NCBI GenBank assembly: GCA_910575665.1
Contig: CAJTFB010000001.1
Coordinates: forward strand, 98,402 to 162,401
Reading direction: 5' to 3'
DNA length: 64,000 nucleotides
Origin: Eubacteriaceae bacterium
Lineage (GTDB): Bacteria; Bacillota; Clostridia; Lachnospirales; Lachnospiraceae
In this document: piece after piece, positions 38,965-46,532 of the stretch
Layout: every line of letters begins with the position of its first letter
Position numbering within the stretch: the stretch's first letter is position 1
The notes under the pieces: model-generated
Told to the model about the DNA's origin: nothing
The model's database searches: none
The model's input: the letters and a program-made list of their open reading frames with translations, nothing else
Translations under genes and position numbers: made by a program

Positions 38965-41900
38965 TCATTCTATTTCATCTGTCGCTTCAATTGTGCCTGA
39001 TCCAAAATCCATCTTTACAATATAATCAGCTAATGAGAAATACCGTTCATCATGGCTAATTACAAAAATAATCTTCCCTTTTTCCTTCATTTCAGTTAAA
39101 AGTGTTCGATAGAAAAAATCTCTAAATTCGGGATCTTGATCCGCTGCCCATTCATCAAAAAGATATACTGGCCTGTCTTCTAAATAACAAATCAATAATG
39201 CTAGTCTCTTCTGTTGGCCAGTAGATAAATTTAATGTACTAAATCTTCCATCTTCTCCAATACTTACCTTATCCTCTAAACCTAACAGACATAAATAATG
39301 ACGAACCTTTTCACTCTTTTCCTGATAATCTCCTTCATACAAATGTTCAAATAAGTGAAAATCAGAAAATACAGTTGAAAAATATTCTCCTATTTCTATC
39401 TGTTCAATCTTCTTATCATCTACATATACATTTCCTGTCTTCAATTTATAAAGACCAGTGATCATTTTAGCAAGAGTGCTCTTTCCGCTTCCATTTCCAC
39501 CGACGATAAATATCATTTCCCCACGCTTTGCTCGAATGTATATCGGTTTAATTGAAAAACCTTTCTCATCATTAAAGTCTGAATATTCATATGAAATTCC
39601 TTCATAAGCAATACTTTCAACACATTTTCCTGATAGATCATTCCCAAGCTTTTCTAGATTAATTCTTTCAGGTACGTCTTTCTGCTGATTTTTATCCTTG
39701 CCAGTAAGTTCATCAATCTCTGCTGAAAGTTTATCGATTCGTTTCCATGAACTTCTGATTTGTAATCCGTCTGGTATTACTTCAATTAATCCATTGATAG
39801 GTCCAATCAAATAGAGGAAGAAGATTACAAACTTTGATATGGTCGTATTTTTTAAGTTCGGAAATATGTTTGGAAATACAAACGCTACAACCCCCAATAC
39901 TATAATCAAAAGGGATTCCCCTAAGATGATAGAATTTGAGAACTTAATTCTTGATTTAGTTCTTGTCACACGATAATTATTACAACTTTCATGTATATCA
40001 CTGCTAAAGCCTTTTCTTCGATTAAAGTGTAGAGCTAACTCTTTAAATCCTTTTAACATATGATCAAGCAAATTCATAAATATATTCTGAGTATCCCTAG
40101 CAATCTCCCAGTACTCTGTAGCCTCCGCATTCAATACACTATAGAATCCAATAAATATTATAATTACACTAACTGTTAAAAGAGTTCCAGAAAGCGATAA
40201 TGTTCCAAGATAGAATAAACAGCAAATAACTGTAATTAAACTTGTTGCAAAACCAACAAGAACATTCGCCGCCATTCCTATCTGTTCCGTATCATTGTTT
40301 ATCGTTGCATAAAGCCTTCCTGTATCAATATTTTCGAACTTTCCATAAGAGCATACTAACAATTTCTTTATTAATTCCATACGCTTTGTATAGATTAAGT
40401 TATAAGCAATTCGAACAAGATGAGTCTCAATAACTTTTCTTCCTAATATGTAAATGAGCAAACAAAGAATAAAATAGTAGACAGAATAATATAGTGGAAT
40501 TGTACTTCCTATAGATATTGTAACAACAAAAATAATCACAGTATTCGATATTCCACTTACCACACTAAGGATTGCAAGCAGTGGTACCTTGTCCAATACA
40601 TCGTCTTCCTTGGAAAACAGCACCCCAAGTATCATTGCAATAATCGTAGCAACGATCGATACTATCCCTGCATACAACATAGCATGAAAACTGAATGGAT
40701 ACCATACAATAGCTGTTTCCCATGATACCTGCTGTAACGCATACGGCAAAAGATAGATACCATAAGCAAACGGTAAAAAACTAATACACACAGCAACCCA
40801 TTTTCCCTTCTTTTTACCTATCTTGCGATAATGTCTTTCTTTTTTTGCAATACCAACGAGGATTCTTCCAGAAAAAATAAGCATTGCTATAATATAAATT
40901 ACCATACAGATTACTACTACAGAGCAGATATTATCTATCTTTCTATCCGTCTCATATGGCGAAGTTTTTTTATGGCCTCTAAGCATATCCAATATTCCAT
41001 GGCCACATATAAAAGTATAGTTAGTTCCATTATTTGCGAGAATACCGACTGCCAGCCCATCCTCACCTCGAAATGCCATATACGATGAATAGTTTGGATT
41101 TAGTCCTGATTTGGACACTTCACCAGTTCCTGACTGATATTCGGCCCATCCAATTGCATAAGACGACTGGTCGAACAGACTTGGGGCAACCGTACGATCT
41201 CCCTTGTGTGTTTCCTCAATTAAAGGAGCAAGCGGGGTATTCAGGTTACCCATCTGATACATTAACCACTTTCCTACATCATTGGAATCCATAATAATAT
41301 AACCAGCTGCCCGATTCGCACGAAAAATTGGCGCCTGATAAACAATAGGACGGAAAAATCCGTTTTTATAACCGGTTGCTAAAGTATCTTTCGCTTTTTC
41401 GGGATAAAGTGTTGTATGTTCCAATCCTAATGGATCAAAAACTGTCTTCTGCATATAATCCTCATACAACTGCCCTGATACTTTTTGAATAACTGCTCCT
41501 AGTAAAGCATAGTTGATAGTTGCATATTCAAACTGTTCACCTGGTTTATGGGTTAACTTGATCCCAACTTCTTTCTCTGCTAAATCAATAACCGCATTAT
41601 CATCATTTGATACTGGAATATCTGTAATGGCACTCCATGGTATTCCACTTGTATGATGTAAAAGCTGACTCAATTTTATATCATATTTTTTCCCTTTGTA
41701 AGTTGCATAGAAACCCTGGAAATACTTAGAGAGTGGATCCTGGATATTAAGAAGTCCTTCCTCCTGTAATTTCAAAACTGCTAGCCCAGTAAATCCTTTA
41801 GAACACGATGCAATCTCAAAAGAAGTATCTGCAGTGACAGGCGTCTTTTTACTTATATCTGCGTACCCATAACCCTTTTGATACGTTATTTTATTATTTT

Positions 41901-42081
41901 GAATAATTACAATTGACATACCAGGTATATTTCCTGCATGCATCTCCTCTGCAACATATTTATCAATTTTCGTATACAAATCATCGTTCGAATCTTTATC
42001 TCTGGTATTTATATATCCGAAACTACATATTACTACAAACATTACAAGTATTAACAAATATATAATTGCTCTTTTTTTCAT
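38965..42081 (-). CDS. Membrane SxxK peptidase fused to ABC exporter (prodrug activation/export)
   Basis: 1038 aa. Residues 5-25 form a signal-anchor helix. Residues ~35-370 are a beta-lactamase-class-C/ClbP-type serine peptidase with S92-C-S-K95, Tyr186 in EYATINY and KSG at the end of the fold. Several membrane helices follow (~385-560), then an ABC exporter membrane domain (~560-790), then an ATPase domain with GGNGSGKST, LSTGQQKR, YLFDEWAADQDP and SHDERYF. The DEWAADQDP segment is typical of the SyrD/PvdE cyclic-peptide exporter group. ClbP, XcnG and ZmaM cleave N-acyl-D-Asn from their products in the periplasm; fusion to the exporter would couple cleavage with efflux. Substrate is inferred from the Asn starter protein. 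GGAGG precedes the ATG. Confidence 0.93.
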   Translation of the reverse strand: MKKRAIIYLLILVMFVVICSFGYINTRDKDSNDDLYTKIDKYVAEEMHAGNIPGMSIVIIQNNKITYQKGYGYADISKKTPVTADTSFEIASCSKGFTGLAVLKLQEEGLLNIQDPLSKYFQGFYATYKGKKYDIKLSQLLHHTSGIPWSAITDIPVSNDDNAVIDLAEKEVGIKLTHKPGEQFEYATINYALLGAVIQKVSGQLYEDYMQKTVFDPLGLEHTTLYPEKAKDTLATGYKNGFFRPIVYQAPIFRANRAAGYIIMDSNDVGKWLMYQMGNLNTPLAPLIEETHKGDRTVAPSLFDQSSYAIGWAEYQSGTGEVSKSGLNPNYSSYMAFRGEDGLAVGILANNGTNYTFICGHGILDMLRGHKKTSPYETDRKIDNICSVVVICMVIYIIAMLIFSGRILVGIAKKERHYRKIGKKKGKWVAVCISFLPFAYGIYLLPYALQQVSWETAIVWYPFSFHAMLYAGIVSIVATIIAMILGVLFSKEDDVLDKVPLLAILSVVSGISNTVIIFVVTISIGSTIPLYYSVYYFILCLLIYILGRKVIETHLVRIAYNLIYTKRMELIKKLLVCSYGKFENIDTGRLYATINNDTEQIGMAANVLVGFATSLITVICCLFYLGTLSLSGTLLTVSVIIIFIGFYSVLNAEATEYWEIARDTQNIFMNLLDHMLKGFKELALHFNRRKGFSSDIHESCNNYRVTRTKSRIKFSNSIILGESLLIIVLGVVAFVFPNIFPNLKNTTISKFVIFFLYLIGPINGLIEVIPDGLQIRSSWKRIDKLSAEIDELTGKDKNQQKDVPERINLEKLGNDLSGKCVESIAYEGISYEYSDFNDEKGFSIKPIYIRAKRGEMIFIVGGNGSGKSTLAKMITGLYKLKTGNVYVDDKKIEQIEIGEYFSTVFSDFHLFEHLYEGDYQEKSEKVRHYLCLLGLEDKVSIGEDGRFSTLNLSTGQQKRLALLICYLEDRPVYLFDEWAADQDPEFRDFFYRTLLTEMKEKGKIIFVISHDERYFSLADYIVKMDFGSGTIEATDEIE

Positions 42082-42097
42082 ATATCCTCCGTATTTC

Positions 42098-43174
42098 TTA
42101 CTTTTCTCCTATATTCATTTCATTGTCAAAAAACTGTATAATCTTTCCAATTAAGCTTTCGTTCTGATCTACGCCTGGATCACAATTGGTCATAACTACA
42201 ATTGCACTCTTCTCTTGTGGGTATGCTTTTAACATACACTGATACCCTATATCCCAGCCCTTGGATACAAAACAGAACTTCTTTGAATCCCTCGGCAAAA
42301 AAACTCCCATCCCCACCTCAGGGACTATATCATTAATTGGTTTCATCATATCTTTTACCATATTACGTCTTAATAATTTCCCCGTGTCATTGTTCCATGA
42401 ATTCATTAGGTCAACAACAATCATCATCAGTTCCTTCGGAGTGGACCATAAACCAGACGCTGCCAGATGGGGGAAAACTACTTTTTTTCCTTGAATCACA
42501 TTTCCATGCTCATCATATCCTGTAGCAAACAAGTTATTATTTTTTATTTTTGTTAGGTCATGTTTCGTGGCAAAGAACGTATTCTTAAGTCCCAAGGGTT
42601 CGAAAACCAAATACTGCATGGCTTTTGAAAATTCTATTCCTGTCCTTTCTTCTATTATTTTCTGAATGATGCAATAACCACTATCAGAATAATCAAATCT
42701 GCTTTCAGGAGAAAACTCTACTTTCACTTCTTTTGCATTATATTTAGTCTTTCCCTCTAATATTGCCACAATATCCGGATACTCAGTTCTTTCTTCATAT
42801 GGAGTAAATCCACATTCATCATCCAGAAATCCCGCCTGATGTGCCAGAATATTTCTAATATTCACGTTTTCTGAATGAAGGATTCGGTTCTCTTTCAATT
42901 GCCACTGTGTTAAAAAGTGATTCACATTTTCGTCAAGATGAACTCTTTGCTCCTGAACCAGCTTTAGGATTCCAATTGCTGTTATCATCTTAGAGATGGA
43001 ACATGCAGCAAACATACTTTCTTGTGTTACTGGAAGTGCTCTCCCCCTTTCCAGCACACCATAACCATGATATTCAGCTGCGTTCCCCCCACTCATTTTC
43101 ATAATGCTAATACCTGGTATCACATTTTCTTTCACTATTGAATTCATAAAAGAATCCATACTAATTTCCCTCAT
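42098..43174 (-). CDS. Soluble SxxK serine hydrolase (class C beta-lactamase fold)
   Basis: 358 aa with S59-I-S-K62, Y161-S-D and a late SKGWDIGYQ in place of KTG. There is no signal peptide or membrane helix, so it should stay in the cytoplasm, unlike the fused peptidase encoded next. It may be a second peptidase or an esterase/amidase acting on the product, for example removing the acyl-D-Asn inside the cell, or releasing the chain. It is the first gene of the operon. The frame is open from a TTG 57 nt upstream, but the ATG at 43174 has AGAGAAG at the right distance. It is not likely to be an antibiotic-resistance beta-lactamase given the location. Confidence 0.85.
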   Translation of the reverse strand: MREISMDSFMNSIVKENVIPGISIMKMSGGNAAEYHGYGVLERGRALPVTQESMFAACSISKMITAIGILKLVQEQRVHLDENVNHFLTQWQLKENRILHSENVNIRNILAHQAGFLDDECGFTPYEERTEYPDIVAILEGKTKYNAKEVKVEFSPESRFDYSDSGYCIIQKIIEERTGIEFSKAMQYLVFEPLGLKNTFFATKHDLTKIKNNNLFATGYDEHGNVIQGKKVVFPHLAASGLWSTPKELMMIVVDLMNSWNNDTGKLLRRNMVKDMMKPINDIVPEVGMGVFLPRDSKKFCFVSKGWDIGYQCMLKAYPQEKSAIVVMTNCDPGVDQNESLIGKIIQFFDNEMNIGEK

Positions 43175-43301
43175 AAATCTTCTCTCAATATAGGAATTAA
43201 TATTTTGAATATTATATTTCAAAAAGCACAAACATTTAAGAAATGAACCTACATTTTTAATTTCCTTTCTAAAACAACTTCTTCATAAATTTTATATTTA
43301 T

Positions 43302-43330
43302 ATTATACTCCGGTATCTTCTAATCTACAA
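43302..43330 (-). promoter_or_regulatory. Predicted promoter of the biosynthetic operon
   Basis: On the minus strand, TTGTAG (43325-43330) and a perfect TATAAT (43302-43307) are 17 nt apart. The start codon of the first gene is about 128 nt further on, leaving a long AT-rich leader. No other promoter of this quality was noticed inside the operon, where gene gaps are short. Confidence 0.6.
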
Positions 43331-43340
43331 GAATAATTGT

Positions 43341-43370
43341 TCAACATTATTCGACAGCTTTCGACAATCT
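43341..43370 (-). promoter_or_regulatory. Three 10-bp direct repeats upstream of the operon promoter
   Basis: Read on the plus strand the repeats are TCAACATTAT, TCGACAGCTT and TCGACAATCT, i.e. TGTCGA or TGTTGA on the minus strand every 10 bp, about one helical turn. They end 10 bp before the -35 box, a usual place for an activator. A further palindrome TGTCGACA lies at 43489-43496. The protein that binds is not known and no regulator gene is in the operon. Confidence 0.5.
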
Positions 43371-43442
43371 CTCCAAAATGCCTATACATAGCACCTTATA
43401 ATCAGGCATATTTTAATAAATGTGGCACCTTAAATTAAAAAT

Positions 43443-43480
43443 AAAGTGCATAAGTTAGTTACTTGTAACTTACACACTTT
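43443..43480 (-). terminator. Inverted repeat, possible rlmH terminator
   Basis: The arms AAAGTGCATAAGTTA (43443-43457) and TAACTTACACACTTT (43466-43480) pair at 13 of 15 positions around an 8-nt loop. On the minus strand a T-rich run follows. It would end rlmH transcription before the biosynthetic operon. The stem is AT-rich, so an operator is an alternative. The rest of the 43175-43583 gap holds only the promoter and repeats listed separately. Confidence 0.45.
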
Positions 43481-43583
43481 GTAAAAACTGTCGACAAACT
43501 CTTCTTCCAGAGTTAATCTCGCACATTTTGTAAATAGTCTCCACTATTACCCCAGTCAAAACCAATCCTTTTCACAATTTCTC

Positions 43584-44063
43584 TTACTTATGATACGGCT
43601 CATTTCTCAATATCCGATACCCACGGTATATCTGTTCCAGAAGGATCACCCGCATCAGCTGGTGTGGAAAGGTCATCTTAGAAAAACTGATGGATTCGTC
43701 GGCGCGTTCCAATACCTGCTCTGCCAGACCGAGGGATCCGCCGATGACAAATACCACGCTTCCCCTCCCCAGCATGCCAAAGCGGTCAAGTTTTTGAGAA
43801 AATGTCACGGAATCGTACATTTTTCCGTCGATAGCCAGAGCGATCACATAATCCTCCTGCCGGATCAACTTTAACAGTCGTTCCCCCTCTTTATCTCGGA
43901 TCTGGAGCTCCTCTCTTTCTGAGGCACTGTCGGGTGTCTTTTCATCGGCAACCTCGGCGATCTCCAATTTTATGTAACGGGACAGCCTCTTGCTGTACTC
44001 ACCAAGAGCCTCCCGCATAAACTTTTCTTTTATCTTTCCGACACATAGAATCCGAATCTTCAC
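43584..44063 (-). CDS. rlmH: 23S rRNA pseudouridine-1915 N3-methyltransferase RlmH
   Basis: 159 aa, the standard length. It is a SPOUT methyltransferase that methylates the pseudouridine at position 1915 of 23S rRNA using SAM. Seen are the start MKIRILCVGKIKEKF, the SAM-knot GSVVFVIGGSLGL and the conserved tail MTFPHQLMRVILLEQIYRGYRILRNEPYHK (first and last parts). Its ATG overlaps the stop of the histidine phosphatase gene by 4 bp, so the two form an operon. Typical core gene; it marks the right-hand border of the biosynthetic cluster. Confidence 0.97.
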   Translation of the reverse strand: MKIRILCVGKIKEKFMREALGEYSKRLSRYIKLEIAEVADEKTPDSASEREELQIRDKEGERLLKLIRQEDYVIALAIDGKMYDSVTFSQKLDRFGMLGRGSVVFVIGGSLGLAEQVLERADESISFSKMTFPHQLMRVILLEQIYRGYRILRNEPYHK

Positions 44064-44662
44064 TTCTTATCCTCCCGGTCTGCTGATTTTTTTGATGGTT
44101 TCTTATACTGGAAGGGACGTTTATAATCCGGTATCTCATACAAATATAAAATGCCATTTTTCACACGCCTGACTTCCTTTCCCATGAACCCCAGGCGAAA
44201 TAGTTCATAGATAAAATTAAAAATAAGAAATCCGTGGGATACGATCAGCACATTGTCTTTTGACCAGTCAATCTGACGGAAAAAACGGCGGACCCTCCTT
44301 CTGGTCCCCTTGATGTCCTCCGGCTGGCTTTTGGATTTAAAAAACCAGGCGAGCCTTCCGCAAAAATGCCAGACTGGGAAGGGAAGCCGGAATTGTTCCG
44401 TATGAATAAATGGCGCATTGTCCACCTCCCGAAGAAGCTTGTCTATATAAATGTTTCCACTGTAGACTTCTTTGGCAGTTTCTACGGCACGTTCCAGATC
44501 GCTACAATAGCAGACATCCCAGTTGATGCCAGACATATTTACTTCTTTTTTTAAAATTCTCGCATGTTCATATTTCTCAGACCACTCCCTAAACTCCTCA
44601 GATGTCATCATCATCTTATGGGGACAGTCCACTTTAAAATGTCGTACCAGTCCTATTTTCAT
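44060..44662 (-). CDS. Histidine phosphatase family protein
   Basis: 200 aa. It has the family start LVRHFKV (phospho-acceptor His after Arg), SDLERAVETA with the second Arg, and VSHGFL with the second catalytic His. This fits a phosphoglycerate-mutase-like phosphatase of the broad group that includes alpha-ribazole phosphatase. The substrate cannot be told. It is co-transcribed with rlmH by a 4-bp overlap and has its own upstream promoter. The C-terminus is very basic (KKPSKKSADREDKK). A GGAGGCG site precedes the ATG. Confidence 0.88.
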   Translation of the reverse strand: MKIGLVRHFKVDCPHKMMMTSEEFREWSEKYEHARILKKEVNMSGINWDVCYCSDLERAVETAKEVYSGNIYIDKLLREVDNAPFIHTEQFRLPFPVWHFCGRLAWFFKSKSQPEDIKGTRRRVRRFFRQIDWSKDNVLIVSHGFLIFNFIYELFRLGFMGKEVRRVKNGILYLYEIPDYKRPFQYKKPSKKSADREDKK

Positions 44663-44695
44663 TTGTACGCCTCCAAAATTTCAATTCATAGTACT

Positions 44696-44725
44696 AGTAT
44701 AACAATAACAAGGATTACAATGCAA
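44696..44725 (-). promoter_or_regulatory. Predicted promoter for the phosphatase-rlmH operon
   Basis: Minus strand: TTGCAT (44720-44725), an 18-nt gap, then TATACT (44696-44701), about 35 nt before the phosphatase start codon. Confidence 0.5.
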
Positions 44726-44843
44726 TAACATTTTTCAGAATTTTATGTAATAAATTGTATTTTGACACAAAAATGACACACTTTATTTGTAGTATAATAA
44801 TCGGAAAGTATAAACTTTCTACTCCCACCCTATTATACGCTTA

Positions 44844-44860
44844 GGTACCCTCGGGGTACC
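44844..44860. other. Perfect 7-bp hairpin
   Basis: GGTACCC-TCG-GGGTACC forms a perfect stem with a three-base loop, 5 bp from the strong terminator at 44865-44890. No T-run is attached. It may be a spare terminator part, a processing signal or a binding site; nothing in the sequence decides. Confidence 0.4.
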
Positions 44861-44864
44861 ACAG

Positions 44865-44890
44865 AAAACACCTCCTCCCAGAGGTGTTTT
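44865..44890 (-). terminator. Rho-independent terminator of the rex-to-mazF operon
   Basis: AAAACACCTC and GAGGTGTTTT form a perfect 10-bp stem with loop CTCCCA. It lies 33 bp after the mazF stop on the minus strand. The A- and T-rich ends make it able to work on both strands. Confidence 0.85.
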
Positions 44891-44922
44891 TTGTTTGACA
44901 AAAACCTTTCTGCTCCTGTTGA

Positions 44923-45279
44923 TCAATCATCATATGTATCAAGTGCAAGACTGATCTCCAGCGCCCGGTTGATTGTCTTTAATACAGTCTCATCCAGATG
45001 GCATACCTTCTCTTTTAATCTGGATTTATCAATCGTACGAATTTGTTCCAACAGAATGACCGAATCCTTTACAATCCCGTAGCTTTCTGAATCCAAAGCA
45101 ATGTGCGTCGGCAGTTTTGCCTTATTCATTTTGGAAGTGATTGCCGCACAGATTACTGTCGGACTATATCGGTTTCCCATATCATTCTGTATGATCAAGA
45201 CCGGTCGCACGCCACCCTGTTCGGAGCCTACAACCGGTCTTAAATCTGCATAATAAATATCGCCTCTTTTTACTACCAT
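44923..45279 (-). CDS. MazF/PemK-type mRNA interferase (NdoA-like)
   Basis: 118 aa, close to the ~116 aa of B. subtilis NdoA. It begins [28 protein letters not shown], with the conserved G-x-E-Q-G-G-x-R-P loop, then ITSK and later [13 protein letters not shown]. These enzymes cut single-stranded RNA at short sites. In bacilli the antitoxin gene lies between alr and the toxin; here the 84-bp gap to alr has no room for one, so the antitoxin is elsewhere or lost. It is the last gene of the operon, before a strong terminator. Confidence 0.93.
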   Translation of the reverse strand: MVVKRGDIYYADLRPVVGSEQGGVRPVLIIQNDMGNRYSPTVICAAITSKMNKAKLPTHIALDSESYGIVKDSVILLEQIRTIDKSRLKEKVCHLDETVLKTINRALEISLALDTYDD

Positions 45280-45363
45280 CGGTATTACTCCCTAACATTG
45301 ATATATTTTACTTATGTAGCCTATTATTACCAATATACGGAAGTTTATACGAATCGTACTCAA

Positions 45364-46506
45364 TTAATTTATATATTTTCTTGGAACCCGTGCTGAAATT
45401 CCACACACATATTCATAATTAAAAGAATGTGACAACGCTGCCACTTCTTCCACGGATATTCCATGATCCCCGTCTGTTCCGATCAAGGTCACGATATCTC
45501 CCTCGGATACACCATCTATCTCCGTAACATCCACCATAAACTGATCCATACAGATCTTTCCTATGATCGGAGCATATTGTCCCCGTATCAGCACTTGTCC
45601 CTTCCCAGATAGATCACGTTTTACTCCATCGGCATATCCCACCGGAATTGTAGCCACCATGGTCTCCCGGCTGGCAGTGAAAGTTCCCCCATAACCAACA
45701 CTGGTTCCGGGATGAATGCGTTTCACAAAGGATACTTGGGATTTCCATTGAAGGGCGGGGATGAAATGCAAAATATCCCTAGGCACCTTTTCCGAGGGAT
45801 ACAGTCCATAGGTAGTGATCCCAGAACGTACCATATCCAGCTGAGATTCAGGAAATTGGATGATGGAAGCACTGTTGGCTGCATGCTTGATCGGAATATG
45901 AACCCCTCGGTTTTCCAGTTCCCGTAGAAAGATCATATATTTTTCAAAGGGCTCTCTTGCCGCCTCCGAAGTCTCCTCATCGGCACGGGCAAAATGGGTA
46001 AATGCCCCTTCAATCGCGATGCTAGGCAATTCACTGATCGCCCGAATGACATCAATATTATCTTTGACTGGCTTAAATCCGATCCGGCTCATACCAGTAT
46101 CGATTTTAATATGGATCTTCGCTGTTTTCCCCATTTTTACTGCGGTTTCGCTCAGTTGTTTTGCCATGGAATAGCTGTAAACGGTTTGAGATATATTCTC
46201 ATGAATAATATCTTCAAACCAGTCTTTTCCGGAATACCCAAGGATCAAAAGCATTTTTTTTACACCATTTCCTCGGAGTTTGAGCGCTTCTTCTGGAATG
46301 GCTACCCCATAGGCATCCACCAGGTCATCTAACGCCTCTGCCACTGCGATATCCCCATGACCATAGGCATTTGCTTTGATAACTGCCATAATCTTAACAG
46401 TTTCACCAACCCGTTTTCTCTCCACAGCTATATTGTGGCGGATCGCCCCTAGATCGATCTGCGCATAGGTTCTGTCATATCGTTTCTTCTCTTTTTCAAG
46501 TTCCAT
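45364..46506 (-). CDS. alr: Alanine racemase
   Basis: 380 aa, the standard length. It makes D-alanine for peptidoglycan using PLP. Seen are the PLP-lysine motif AVIKANAYGHG, HIKIDTGMSRIGF, the C-terminal catalytic Tyr region SVGYGGTFTA and the sequence GKICMDQFMVDVT. It lies between nnr and mazF, a common order in Clostridia, with a 26-bp gap to nnr. AAGG precedes the ATG at 46506. Confidence 0.97.
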   Translation of the reverse strand: MELEKEKKRYDRTYAQIDLGAIRHNIAVERKRVGETVKIMAVIKANAYGHGDIAVAEALDDLVDAYGVAIPEEALKLRGNGVKKMLLILGYSGKDWFEDIIHENISQTVYSYSMAKQLSETAVKMGKTAKIHIKIDTGMSRIGFKPVKDNIDVIRAISELPSIAIEGAFTHFARADEETSEAAREPFEKYMIFLRELENRGVHIPIKHAANSASIIQFPESQLDMVRSGITTYGLYPSEKVPRDILHFIPALQWKSQVSFVKRIHPGTSVGYGGTFTASRETMVATIPVGYADGVKRDLSGKGQVLIRGQYAPIIGKICMDQFMVDVTEIDGVSEGDIVTLIGTDGDHGISVEEVAALSHSFNYEYVCGISARVPRKYIN

Positions 46507-46532
46507 GATAAAAACCTTTCTACCTTCTATTA

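Noticed and set aside
38965..43174. Two SxxK proteins as beta-lactamases giving antibiotic resistance
   Set aside because: They share only the fold motifs. One is fused to an exporter and both are in an NRPS/PKS operon with an Asn starter, which fits prodrug peptidases better.
43443..43480. Insertion-sequence terminal repeat
   Set aside because: Both arms are close together as a hairpin, and no transposase is nearby.
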